The notes below the pieces were generated by a model that ran no database searches, had not been told where the DNA came from, and saw nothing but the letters and a program-made list of their open reading frames with translations. A program made the position numbers and the translations under genes. From Membranipora membranacea (lineage: Eukaryota; Bryozoa; Gymnolaemata; Cheilostomatida; Membraniporidae), in contig OU612074.1 of assembly GCA_914767715.1 (NCBI GenBank), positions 5,345,501 to 5,409,500 of the forward strand: a DNA stretch of 64,000 bases, written 5' to 3'. Shown piece after piece: positions 25,501 through 36,082 of this stretch (within the stretch, counting starts at the first letter, position 1; every line of letters starts with the position of its first letter).

Positions 25501-28500
25501 CTTCACAACAATCTCAGAGTCTAATGGAGTTAAACGTAGACTGTGATCGTAAAACTCTAAAGTTTATCCTGCAGTATATTTATACTAATGTCATCGACAC
25601 TGAGATCCTGTTTGGTCACACAGGCACAGGTAGGCTACTCTGTAACTCTAATATTCACTCAATTAGTTGAGGGAGTTCTTTGCGATAAAACTCAGAATGA
25701 ACAAGACCTCAGTATCTCTTCGCTCTTTTGGTCTTCTAACTAAGCCTATTCAGTTAACAGGGAAACTCATTAGAACTCTGGCAGTGTCTCAAGCCTTCAC
25801 CCAAGATCACCCCTTGGAGATAGGGACCAACACCCTGGCCCAACAAAACTCCAAGATTTCTTGTAACAATTTGGAGTTGTGCGCTTCTTAACATTGAAGT
25901 TCAGAGAGGAGACAAATCTCCGTATTTCTTGAAGCTAAATAGTTATTTGAAAATGATTTTTATTATTTAAAGGTTCTGCTACTGCAGCTTCTTCTAGTAA
26001 ATCTAAGAAGAAGCAAACACAGGAGAAAGAAAAGCTGGCCAAGCAGAAACAGAGAGAGAAGTTACAAGAAATAGCCAGGAAATATAATATCAAAGCTTTA
26101 TCTACAAACAGGTAAGGGCTGTACTAGCATGAAATACCTGGTTGGGCTTTCTACTTACAACAGCCGAAGTCCTTATATACCTGTTGGGGTCTCGTCCCCA
26201 AATCGCTCACTCATAGAACTATATAGATACTGAGTGAACGATTTGGGAACGACTCTGTGTGTTTTGAGCGAAGTGACAGTGATAATTCACTTCAAAAAGC
26301 ATCTCTCATTCTAATGGAAAGTCCCAGTGAGTATTAATACCTTTGTAGTCCACCACTAAGCTCTTTTATCTCTACACTATGGCTGAGCAATGAATTTGTA
26401 GGAATAGTTAACTATGGTAAGTGATTACTGCCTTCATGAATTTTGTGGACAAAAGACTCGTATTGTTTCAGACCTGTCATGGCTTGTTAATATTTAATAA
26501 CTAAGTGCACAACCCAAGTTTTGCTACAATAGACATTAATTCCAGCTTATTTCTTCTTTAGATCTCCCAGTATGACTTTTAATATGAATAAGTTCCCCCA
26601 GTGGTGTGATGTCATAGTGACATCATCAGATGGAGCGGAGGTTAAATGTCACAAATGTGTTCTGGTAGCGAGGATGGAGTATTTTAGGACTATGCTCACA
26701 GGTCACTGGTATGAGGTAAGTATCACTAGACGTCTATTCTACTCAGGCTGAGAAACTCAGTGAGGTTATTATAATGGACATTTCTGGTTAGCTGTTTATA
26801 CAGTCTAGTAATGTGATGTGAGGTAGAAATAGTGAACTTTTTGGACTGCGTCATTCAATAATAATTATTCGGCAAGCAGCCATTAGTCAAACATTATTTC
26901 AATTCCTGTTTTGGGACAATGCTCACGGCCCGGCACCACCCCTCTGTGTTATTGAGTATCCATTCATACACTGCTTCACTTTTTGTCTGTAGTCAGCATT
27001 TAATGATCTAACCTTCCTTCCTACCCCCCCCCCCTTAATGTTTAATAAGTTAGTGCTAACCTCAGACCACTCAGCGCCTATCTCCTACATATCGCCAGAT
27101 TAACATGGGTGATTATAAATAATGAAGATGGGTACTTAGATGTACAAATCGAAGACTAGGTAAGATTATGTGATTTTATACGAAACAAATGGACAGTATG
27201 ATCATAAACACAGACGGATCCTTTCAAGCTGCTGAGTACTAGATAAAGCTCAGAGATGGCCTCTGTTTTGTTGTGGCATAAGCACTGCTCTATGGTGTTT
27301 ATAGCATATCAAGCAGCATGAATATTTGTACATGTATATTTATAACTGTGTACTTACAGGGACAGGACAGACTGGTGAGAGTAGACTTACCAATACCATG
27401 TGATATACTCAATGCTGTACTCGTGTACGTCTATACTGATCAGTACGATCACATCAACAGTAAGTATATCATAGTAAATGTATCTATCATGCCTTGATGT
27501 TATGTTGAAGTGATAACAGAAGCAGTGTAAGCCATCGTGGAAAAAACAATGTTACCATATTATAAGCATCTGTTACTGGACATGTTATGGACACCCTACA
27601 TGAAGTGAAAGGAACCCTCATTGATATAAAAAGTAGCAGGTTTTTTTTCTGATTTGCATGGGTATAGGGTGCGGCATGAGTACTATGGGGCCCAGTACCT
27701 GTACTCAAGAGAGTGTAACTCACTCCACTTCAAATAATATGATGATGAGTTCTATGAATTGTTAGTATGTTGAATTGGCGCTTTACTTTGGTATTTTACA
27801 TTGACAGCACATGATATAGAGTTTGCTGTTAATGTTATGGTAGTAGCCGATCAGTTATTGATGAGCAGATTGAAGCAGATCTGTGAAAGTCTAATCGTCT
27901 CACAGCTAACTATAGATAATGTGACACAAGTATATCAACTAGCCTCTACCTACAATACACTACAACTCAAGGTATGGTATGGCCAATGTGTTGTGTCTGA
28001 TTGGCTGATGCGGGGGAGAGAGCCAATCCCAGGTCAGATGGTACTTTCCTGAATGTACTCAATTACTGAAGGTACTAATTTCAGTGACCTGGTAAACAGA
28101 ACAGACCCAACACATAGCTAGATCTATTATCACTCGGCTCTATAGCTCACACACTTTGCACATGAAAACTCTGATATCTATAACTTGCACAGCCATTTCC
28201 TTCCTCTGCGTGTATTGTGTACTGGGTGTTCGTTTTGACTACGTAAAAATGTGTATGGGGACTTGTCTTAAAGAACTGAGGAGGAGTGACTCTAAGGAAT
28301 ACTTCGCAGCCTGGCACATTTTTGTAGTCACTGACAATCTGGTACTCTTATGGTCTAAACACACTTGAGAGGTTGCAACATCAGGGGATCCTCAATGAGT
28401 TTTTTATATACACATCAATCCTCTGAGGATCAGCTGAGGTTTATATGTTAGTAATGTGACGTCATGCAAACCGCTCTGCACTCTGAGATTGTAACTACTG

Positions 28501-31500
28501 ATCAAACCTCTGAGGATTAGCTGAGGCTGCTGTCAGCCTAAATGTTAACAATGGTGACGTTGTGCTAACCTCTGAGGTTGCAACCTCTAAGTGTGTTTTG
28601 ACCATATCCGTCTATATATATATATATACTAAACTGGGTGAATTTCTCAAAGACATTAAGAACAACAGACCATAAATATAATGTTTTGTTTAACTATCCC
28701 ACTTTAAGGTATAGTAACGCCTAAAAAAAAGTTGTCCGAATTAGTTGATTTTGGCATATATGGAAGACCATCTAGGTAGGAGTATATTTCTATGAGAGTC
28801 GAGGACGTAACGTCTTTTGACGTCGCGTCATGACTGCACGAAAATCACGTATTTTGCTGGAAAGGGAACTTTCAGGCAGCTGTAGCATAGAGATGGGAAA
28901 GGTTTTCTTCTTGATTTTTCAATAACGGTTTATAAAGAAGGTGAGGTTGAATTATTTATCATCATATTCCTTCAATTTGGCTCCTGAGTGCTTTTTTGTG
29001 CACGATGAAGTAACGCATAATTATGTGCCAGACATGAGGTTTCTTTTTGGAGTCCTCACAGCTGAATTCTAATCTGACAGCATAAAGAACACTAGTTATC
29101 AACTCTAGAGACTTCAAAATGTATATATGTGGAAAAAATATTCTCCTACATAGACTTTGGGAGTGGACACCACCGTGTAAAGGAAAGTAATATATTTGCT
29201 CATTTGTGCATTTAGTTATTTAGCTAACACAATTTGAGCACCTGACATGATTTATTGTATCCGTTGCATGCATTGACTCCTCATGACAACGCGTGACCAA
29301 TGTGAAATTGATAAACGATCATTAACGCTCTACAAGCTCTCATTTCTATCAGTAGGAGATGTTTGATTATTTTCTCAATGACAAAACATGGTATGATATG
29401 GAGTTATTTTTCTGAAGATATAGAAGGCCTCAGCCTTGATTGATTGCCAATTATTTTAGTAAACCAACTGATAACAGCGGCGTGATGTTGCTCTTCAACT
29501 TAGCTACCATAGCAACAACTGTATCACCTCTCAAAGTTGACCTACTCTACTGAACACAGGAAGCAAATCCACTCTATGGGGGTGACTCACCTCTTAAATC
29601 ACAATTTGTCACTTATCCCCTTTGAATTCCATATTCATATTTCTTGGAAGGTGTGAGTTATGATTTCAACTTTGTTTTATGATGGTTTTTGACGAGTTTA
29701 GACATGTTTATATAAATCTGTGGCCAATAATACAACATAATCTCCACTTCGGTAATCAGATAATAATTTTTTATGAATGAAACAGAGATGTTTCCGGTTG
29801 ACCTAATTTGATGACCAATAATTTGGGAATCAGCAGCATATTTCAACATCAGCTGTAAAAAAGACAGAGTGAATTGTCTTCCTCCTGACATTGAAAAGAC
29901 AACTTTGTGCATTTTTTAGCCTATTCTGTCATAATCAAATATCCTATTGTTTCATGATCAATGCTGTTATTATATCCTCTGATTGTCATGCCCAAAGCAG
30001 TTGTTTGTGTTATCAGACTGCTATTACACCACCATTTCCAGCTGATAGCTGATTTCACACACTGCTGGTAATGCTCGTTGCGTCATGCGCAAAGTGTGAA
30101 TAATTTCATTCATAAATAATTTTCTCGCGCTCTGTTTCATAGTATTCGTAGTAATTGTAGTAATACTGTAATTAGCAATAAAAGATAAACCGATGAAGAT
30201 ATTGCAAAAACTTTTTTTGTATAACCAATAGTTTCAAATTACCTATCCGACCATAAAGGTATTATAAAAATTCACCGACACCGTTACTATACCTTAATCC
30301 AGATATGTTTATTTAATATTGAGTCACTACTGACCTGCAGAACAGAATAGAGACGTTATCTGTGGGATGGAGGCGGTTACTCCTCAGTGCACATTATATG
30401 CGTGATATTTATTATAGTTGATTGATTGCTGTTTTTACAGGACGCTGCCATGTTTATGATGTGTATGAACATGAGTGAGATGTTAGAGTTATCTTACCTA
30501 GATGAGCTAGAAATGGAACTGCTAGAAGAGCTATCTATATATTATAGGACAAAGTTAAGCTGTATGGCCAGACGTCGGCTCTATCCTATAAGGTAGGGTA
30601 ATGTATGCTTACATGTGCACACGCCCTTATGTATCATATGTCACATGACACATTTGAGTCCGCTAACTAGACCATGCCAAGCCTAAGTTTTCATTGCGGA
30701 GAGGTTTATCCCTTCTAGAGTACAGGTACAGGGACCCATGGTACACAAGCCACACTGTATAGTGTATACCCCTGCCCGCCAGAATTACGGCTTAACTTTA
30801 TATCGAAGAGACAGAAGGGGAGCTTTTTACTGCATATAGGGTGTGCAAACACACAGTGGACATCCGGTATTTTTAGTCCCATTCCACAAGGACCCGGCTA
30901 GCATGAATTGCACGTGGTACCATGCCAACACCATTGACAGTGCTATTACAACATTTCCTTAAGCTATGATCACAGACTTAATACTTAGACAGGACACCAT
31001 ATAGAGCTGAAGTGAGGCACTTAATTGTGGGGCGACGTAACGTCATAACAAGGTGTAGAAGCAATTATGATGCCATTGATATACTGTCCATAATCAAGGT
31101 TTTTTGTTCATAACTCTATCAATTTTGAGCGGATTTTGAATTTGATAAATGCTTTACAATCAGCAGCATCTTGTTATCAACTTGATGCTTTTTCTCCTTC
31201 CACTGTCGTTACGTCGCCCAGAATTAAATGCCTCAGTGCCTCAATGTTAATGCTCCATATAGTGTCCTGTCTAGGTTTATTGTTAAGCTATGGCTATGCT
31301 GTATGTTAATGCTGGGCCAGGAATCCTCACATTGATTACATTTTGGTTTTATTATAGAGATGGACTCAGTGATACAGAGATAGCCTTAGTTCTATCAGAG
31401 TATAAAGCTACAGGTGATGTGGGTGATGGTAGCGTCCCTGTGGTAGATGCTGGAGGTAGCAGTAGAAGACAGAGAAGAAGTAGAACTAGAACTACATCTA

Positions 31501-34500
31501 ACTCTAGTATAGATAGTGATGTTAGTAAACAGTCCTCAAACAGGGACAGAACGTCAATATCAGGTGTGTTAAGTGAGGCTACACAACATAAATATCAGGT
31601 CTGTTAAGTCCAGTTACACAACCTCAATGTCATGTGTGTTAAGTCGGGCTACCCAAACTCAATATAAGATTTGTTAAGTGAGGCTTCACAACCTACCACA
31701 ATGTTTGTGGTTCCAACTTTGTGAGACTGTGTTATGACTACCCTGTACTAGTGTTGTCTGCCATATGGGTGAATGATTCCCACGACTCATAAAGCCCTTT
31801 CTCCATCAAATTCTCCACACGCGTATTTGACTTCATGTACTTGCGATGACTTTGATTTTTATTCCATAATGTTGATAAATGGAGTGCTTGATGCTGAGTT
31901 GGTCTCTCTCAAGTACTCTGCTCTGCTTTCTTGCATGACTTTCAACTTATTGTTTAGTCTACTAAATAACAAAAAAAAAAAAGAAATCTGGATTATTAAC
32001 CCGTACAGTTTCCTGTGATTTAGAGCTTACAGTTGATGTAGACGATTTTACTGAAGAATTCACTGAGGAGTTTAGTGAGAAGTTTGATGAGGAGTTGTGT
32101 ATGTCTGATAAGAGAGTCACACAGAAGACTCCTGAGTTACCACATCATAAAGAGTCTACCATAACCTCGCCAAGAGGGGTTAACATCAGTAACAGGTAAG
32201 TCTGTAGATAATTACAGTATTATTATATTTCTGTTAAGAAGTAGTAGATAGTAGATACCTGCTGTCTCCTGTAGTTAAGATAATCCCCGTACTTACGTCC
32301 CAGGATTCTTCCCCTTGCAGATTGAAGGGAGCTCTTTAGCCTATAGCTTACGTTAGTAAACATCTACATACTTTCCTCCTTTGTTCTATTCAAATATAGT
32401 TGAATTCTGATAAGAGGGCCAGTTGTATCAGTCTGAGCTGTTAACACCTAATTGCTGCGCTGTCACCAGTTAATCAAGGCAAAGCAGCGTGGTACAGAAA
32501 TAATTTTACTGCAAATGAAAATGCTCTATAATATTCAGCATGGTACTATACTAGAAATGTATGCGATCTCTCAGCGATGCCGAGCACAGTCAGTTAGCTA
32601 TATACTCCTTTGGTTCTATCAGTATCAATAGAAACGTTCACACAGTCCACCCTACTAGTACACTAGTACTGCTTCTCCATATCTTTTACTTGTATGTTTC
32701 AATCCAGGGAGAATGATTTGACCTTCTTGAACAACCTATTCATTATTTTACAGTCATCAAGCAGTGACTTCAAATAGCCCTAACACTTCAGATAACTCAC
32801 CACGTTCTAGTACGAGTACCACTCACACCAACCCATCATTGCGAGACATAATGGCAGATGAATCTGAAGCTAAGAACAAGTCACTCAAACAGCAAGCTGC
32901 ATCCACGTAATCAGAGATCTTTCTATTTTTTGTTTGATAGTACACACTATAATCTCTATGTAATTTGTATATATACCAGTGGCTGGGAGGTTGCTGAGCT
33001 TGCTCCCATCCAGTCATCGAATTACCCGACTAACGGTATTACCAATGCCTCACTACCCCACATATCGTCCCATACTTCACCAAGTCCTTATAGTATTATG
33101 ACCTTTGTTAGTACTATACTCTCAGTCATCAAGTGATGCGGCATAATCATTTGAGCTTTTGTTTTTCTCAGTCTATCACAAATGTTGAAGTCCACATAGA
33201 GTTAGGGAGTTATCAAAGAGCCCAAAATATCTTTATGTTGCATAGACATGTATAAGATGAATTATATTCTAACCCTAATCTTATATTCACAGCAGTAGCA
33301 GTAAGAAGGGTAAAACAAAGTACAGATCACTGGATTCAGTTGAGCGTAACGTCTCAGACTCTGCTTCAGCTAACAATAACAGTACACCATTGGGATCAAC
33401 ATCAGCCGCAATATCTCAGCCATGGTATGTTATATACTACAGGCTGTTTACCTTAATTCAACCTACCAAAAGCTATCAAATGAGAATATAATGTATGTTA
33501 TAAATTCCCAATCATCAGTACAAGATTATGACATGGTCTCCAATTGAGTGACTGCTTAAAATAAGCCACACATCTAGGAACTGTACTGTTGCGTATTATA
33601 TGGTTTCTGTACTCTGTGGTTTCCTTACCCTGTGATTTTCTGTAGGGGAAGCACACCGACACCCACAGTAAGTGCTGACCAGTCTGTTATGTCACTAAAG
33701 GATGTGATGGCAAAAGAGCAGGCAGCTAGAATAACAAACAGACAGGCATCTGAACTCAAATCTCCTCCTGCTTCGACTGGCAGAAAGAAGACTAGGTATG
33801 TAATGTTTTGTAAAATTTTGTAGTGCTTTATACTATTGGATAGGTTTATATATCAAAATTATCATCCATCAAAACTTTATTGGAATGTTTTTTTCTCCTG
33901 GAGCATCCCTTCAATTGATTTCAATGGTTTCACTCAATCTCTGTAGTGGAGTTTTGAACAAAGGCTATAGCTTAATTTTAGAATAACTTTGTATGTTTGA
34001 TGCTGACTCCTCTTGTGATGTTGATTTGTTTGTTGATATATTGATGACCATCAGTACTTTATGTATAGATTTCATCTTGGATTTTCAACAGGTGGATCAC
34101 ACCGTCTCAGATTGAGACTCCAGATAAACCAATAGTAGCGGCCTGGAACATTCCTCAGTCTCCTACAACATTTCCTCCTCCTCAATACAGCTCTGCTAGG
34201 ACCATCACTACTAGTAATGGGAATATAAGACATACAGTCACTACTAGTAATGGGAATACACGACATACTGATAGTAGGTCAGCAATGGAGCAGCAGCAGC
34301 AGAGACATACAGGGGCAACTAACCTACACGCTATAATGAGTCAGGAAGCTGATGAGATGGAAGCCTTACATAGATACTCTAATAAACCTTTATCTGCCGT
34401 CCAGGTAAGCCCAGCTCTACAGTACATCGAGACTCTTATAACCCCTTATCTGCTGTCTAGGCAAGACAAGCTCCACAGTATATTTATTCTCTAATGAACC

Positions 34501-35200
34501 TGATGAAGTTGAATGAATCTGATTGCAGAGTTAGTGTAGCCCAACTCATAAGGTGAGCACAGGACAGACCGCGGAAATCTCAAAAAACAGCAATTTTGGC
34601 CATTTTCGGCAGTGATTTTGGCAATTTGCTGCCTACTGTGCAACTTTGTATAAGGTACATCAGCACTATTGCGACAGCCTCAAAAAAATACCCTAGAATT
34701 CACTCTTAGAATTTATCCATCCAATTTCGTGAATGAAGTTGCGTTTCTAGCCACATTTTTGGTAGGCTGCCACTGGACTAATATGGCTATTTATGTATGA
34801 ATTCTGGAAAAAAATATCTCTTCTTTGATGGGAAAACAATTTCGGTAATGTAATATAGCCAGCCCCTTGTAAAACTTCTGTCAAGCAACTTGCCTGAGTT
34901 TTTGAAGGTTGTCAATCAATGTCAATCATAAAAGAGGCTTCCAGAATTGTAGCTAGATCCAGTTACTTACACAAAGCTCTATGATGATGGAATATCTCAA
35001 CAATTATAGGTTTTTACCCCTGATCCATGAATCTTTATCGATGTATATAATGATTATCTGTTATGCAGATTGAGGAGAGAGCGATAGAAGAGTTATTAGC
35101 TAGATACAGAGCTACAGCTAAATCTTATGAGACAATTACTGTAGAGAGAGTATCAGTGAGACCAGCACGTCCACTCTGGACTCAGAAGACTGGCTCATGA
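16512..35200 (+). CDS. IBTK: IBTK orthologue: ankyrin-RCC1-BTB-BTB protein, complete
   Basis: Twenty-six phase-consistent exons give 1343 residues, close to human IBTK: 16512-16680, 17207-17343, 17755-17860, 18272-18396, 18797-18907, 20244-20379, 20661-20755, 21576-21725, 22151-22302, 23000-23135, 23530-23704, 24077-24221, 24779-24890, 25314-25629, 25973-26111, 26562-26715, 27360-27459, 27808-27971, 30441-30592, 31358-31563, 32024-32195, 32754-32906, 33293-33424, 33646-33795, 34092-34404, 35069-35200. Ankyrin repeats (DKESGWTALHRAVFYGQ) precede RCC1 blades (VYTWGDNSSYTLGHG, YTFGLNAGQLGHA), BTB1 with an acidic insert (near residues 570-690), a lysine-rich linker, BTB2 (WCDVIVTSSDGAEVKCHK) and a disordered tail with SLRDIMADE and SLKDVMAKEQ. 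Known IBTK inhibits BTK and is a substrate adaptor of CUL3 ubiquitin ligase; function here is inferred from orthology. The first-exon start matches the family's DCTPKCRS-type N-terminus. Confidence 0.95.
17207..17860 (+). other. IBTK: IBTK ankyrin-repeat exons 2-3
   Basis: Exons 2 and 3, plus the end of exon 1 (GRNVLHVAASAG), encode two to three ankyrin repeats. KESGWTALHRAVFYGQIACA shows the canonical TALH turn. Exon 3 (RGATLTNKDNESLTAVDLST) completes the second repeat. These usually form a short interaction platform. Confidence 0.85.
19086..19783. mobile_element. hAT-like non-autonomous element in IBTK intron 5
   Basis: The unit is flanked by GATCTAAC at 19078-19085 and 19784-19791. Its ends are CAGGGAGGGTGG and the complement CCACCCTCCCT(G). 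An 8-bp duplication and CAGGG ends fit hAT elements. The exact right boundary is uncertain by one base because of the flanking G. No transposase frame is seen in the 698 bp. Confidence 0.65.
19805..20010. repeat. Dispersed repeat in IBTK intron 5 (partner in intron 7)
   Basis: GAGTTGTCTTTCCGTTTACC, then AGGGCAAGACAACCATCATATGA when continued, matches a diverged block at about 20795-21010, GGCTGTCTTTTCGTTTGCC and following. Both lie in IBTK introns and share TTATCGTTA-type downstream motifs. Family unknown. Confidence 0.5.
20795..21010. repeat. Dispersed repeat in IBTK intron 7 (partner in intron 5)
   Basis: This is the partner of the block at 19805-20010. Both copies contain GTCTTTCCGTTTACC-like and AAGACAACCAT-like segments, the latter an imperfect inverted repeat of the former. 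Confidence 0.5.
21119..21552. repeat. 17-bp minisatellite with donor-like GTGAGT in each unit
   Basis: About 25 units of GATACAAGTGAGTGTTT fill the 3' half of IBTK intron 7, ending about 25 bp before the exon 8 acceptor. Variants are GTTTTATAC, GTTGGATAC and GATATGGGTCGGTGTTT. They recur in the same order at spacings that suggest a higher-order unit of roughly 170-190 bp. On the sense strand of IBTK each standard unit contains CAAGTGAGT, close to the 5' splice-site consensus. On the other strand the 17-bp period is open in all three frames, giving repetitive reading frames that are not genes. Confidence 0.95.
22275..22392 (+). repeat. About 47-bp tandem triplication spanning the exon 9 donor
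   Basis: The end of exon 9 (TACTAAATATGTCTCATTCAG) and its donor GTAAGTAA recur as CTACTAAATATGTCTCGTTC, then AGATAAACC, and as CTACTAAATATGTCCCATTC, then ACAATG. Unit spacing is 48 and 45 bp. The real donor is in the first copy; the second has AGATAA and the third ACAATG. Confidence 0.8.
24418..24572. repeat. Dispersed repeat copy (partner at 41148-41303)
   Basis: A block starting TCAAGTCCACCCATATCAC in IBTK intron 12 matches TCAAGTCCATCCATATCAC in the LRR gene's first intron. Both share GATCTTCCAGA, TATATTTCTCATCA, ATGCATTAACAT, a T-rich tract and CCAAAAATAAA. The copies are moderately diverged over about 155 bp and noncoding. Confidence 0.75.
24779..27971 (+). other. IBTK: IBTK two BTB-domain exons 13-18
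   Basis: Exon 13 ends DGVTDIIIT and exon 14 continues CCGEKFACHKYILSSRSSYF, a standard BTB start (here with a long acidic and glycine-rich insert before LNVDCDRKTLKFILQYIYT). Exon 15 is a lysine-rich coiled segment. Exons 16-18 encode the second BTB (HKCVLVARMEYFRTML, ILNAVLVYVYTDQYD) and a BACK-like helical start. Two BTB domains are the hallmark of IBTK and bind CUL3. Confidence 0.85.
24882..25115 (+). repeat. Repeated exon 13 donor segments in IBTK intron 13
   Basis: ACTGTAAGTTATA, beginning at the exon 13 donor, is repeated at about 25026 and 25073, each followed by (C/T)TTACTCC(N)(A/T)ATAA. More diverged copies lie between. The GTAAGTTATA donor itself stays intact in the copies. Confidence 0.7.
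28704..30297. mobile_element. TTAA-flanked DNA element in IBTK intron 18
   Basis: The element runs 28708-30293 (1586 bp), bounded by TTAA on both sides, with ends GGTATAGTAACG and the complement CGTTACTATACC. A TTAA target is characteristic of piggyBac-type elements, although the end sequence is not one I recognise. No transposase frame is found, so it is non-autonomous. The rest of this 2.5-kb intron shows nothing else. Confidence 0.7.
30695..30830. repeat. Dispersed repeat copy 2 (partner at 2436-2575)
   Basis: GCGGAGAGGTTTATC, GGGACCC, a CCTGCC segment and CTTTATATCG lie in the same order as in the copy in the Still-life-like gene. Noncoding, diverged. Confidence 0.5.
30959..31292. mobile_element. 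MITE with long inverted ends just upstream of IBTK exon 20
   Basis: A 314-bp unit (30969-31282) is flanked by TTAAGCTATG at 30959-30968 and 31283-31292. Its ends are imperfect long inverted repeats sharing TAGACAGGACAC, GAGGCA(C/T)TTAATT and GGGCGACGTAACG. A 10-bp target duplication with long inverted ends suggests a Mutator-like non-autonomous element. The right end lies 65 bp before the exon 20 acceptor. Confidence 0.65.
31551..31693 (+). repeat. About 36-bp tandem repeat spanning the exon 20 donor
   Basis: Four units begin at the end of exon 20 (TCAATATCAG, then the GTGTGT donor). Each contains (G/T)TTAAGT and (T/C)ACACAAC-like segments. In later units the donor reads GTCTGT, GTGTGT after a changed TCAT, and ATTTGT. 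Confidence 0.75.
34376..34490 (+). repeat. 56-bp tandem duplication spanning the exon 25 donor
   Basis: ACTCTAATAAACCTTTATCT, then GCCGTCCAG and donor GTAAGCCCAGCTC, is followed 56 bp later by ACTCTTATAACCCCTTATCT, then GCTGTCTAG and GCAAGACAAGCTC. The second copy keeps the exon-end sequence but its donor has decayed from GT to GC. Confidence 0.8.
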
Positions 35201-35905
35201 CTCTCAATCACACATAATGTATGACATATATTATATAATATAATGTATATATAACAGATTAATTATATTGTAATTATTCTGTTATAATAGCGATGAGTAG
35301 AAGCTGTGCTCACACCAGATCTGTTCTGAACAATTGGTTTGTATTGGATTTTTTTGAAACGTAGACTATCATGACAGAGATGATAAAAATGGTATGCTAG
35401 TGATAGCTTTCAGTTTAGGTCTTATATATAAAGCTGTTGTTATAAAAAGTCATAAAATAGTTGAAAAAGTTAGACTGTCGTTTGTTTGTTCGGCAACGTT
35501 TTGGTCTGAATCTGTAAGCATTTCGAGAGGATATCTTTGGGGTTCGGGTTAAAAACAATCCTGTGATGTAATGGGTGGCATTCATCATCTAAAATGGTAC
35601 TAATGGTTTGTTAATTAATCAGAAACACGCTTATCATAGATGTTACAAATCTTTGTAATTGCACCAGTACCATTGCTGTTTTGTGCCGTTTTGTGGCATC
35701 TGATGGCAGCTTATGTGTGACAAAAGTGTTAAACAAGACTGCTCATAATTTCTATATAATTGTTTTTTTCAACCTCGTCAAATACATTGGACTTGAAATT
35801 CTAAACCAGGTTTCAGTAGTCAATAATGAGTAAAATCGGGTGACTGTTATGACAAAGTTTTATTCAGGACAAAACAATATGACCTAATCAGACGATCGTT
35901 CAGAA

Positions 35906-36082
35906 GATATCACTGTTTTTATGTCACCGTTCTGATGTAACTTCTCTGCTATCACGGTTCTAATGTCACTGTTCTAGATGTCACTGATCTGATGTCACTA
36001 TTATGGTGTTACCGTACTGATGGCACTATTATGATGTCACTATTATGATGGCGCTATTATGATGTCACTGTTCTGATGTCAC
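35906..36082. repeat. 14-bp minisatellite overlapping a stop codon
   Basis: TGATGTCACTATTA-type 14-bp units repeat about twelve times between the IBTK 3' end and the convergent secreted-protein gene. The last units contain the stop codon and final codons of that gene (36065-36082), so its C-terminus is made from repeat sequence. Confidence 0.85.
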
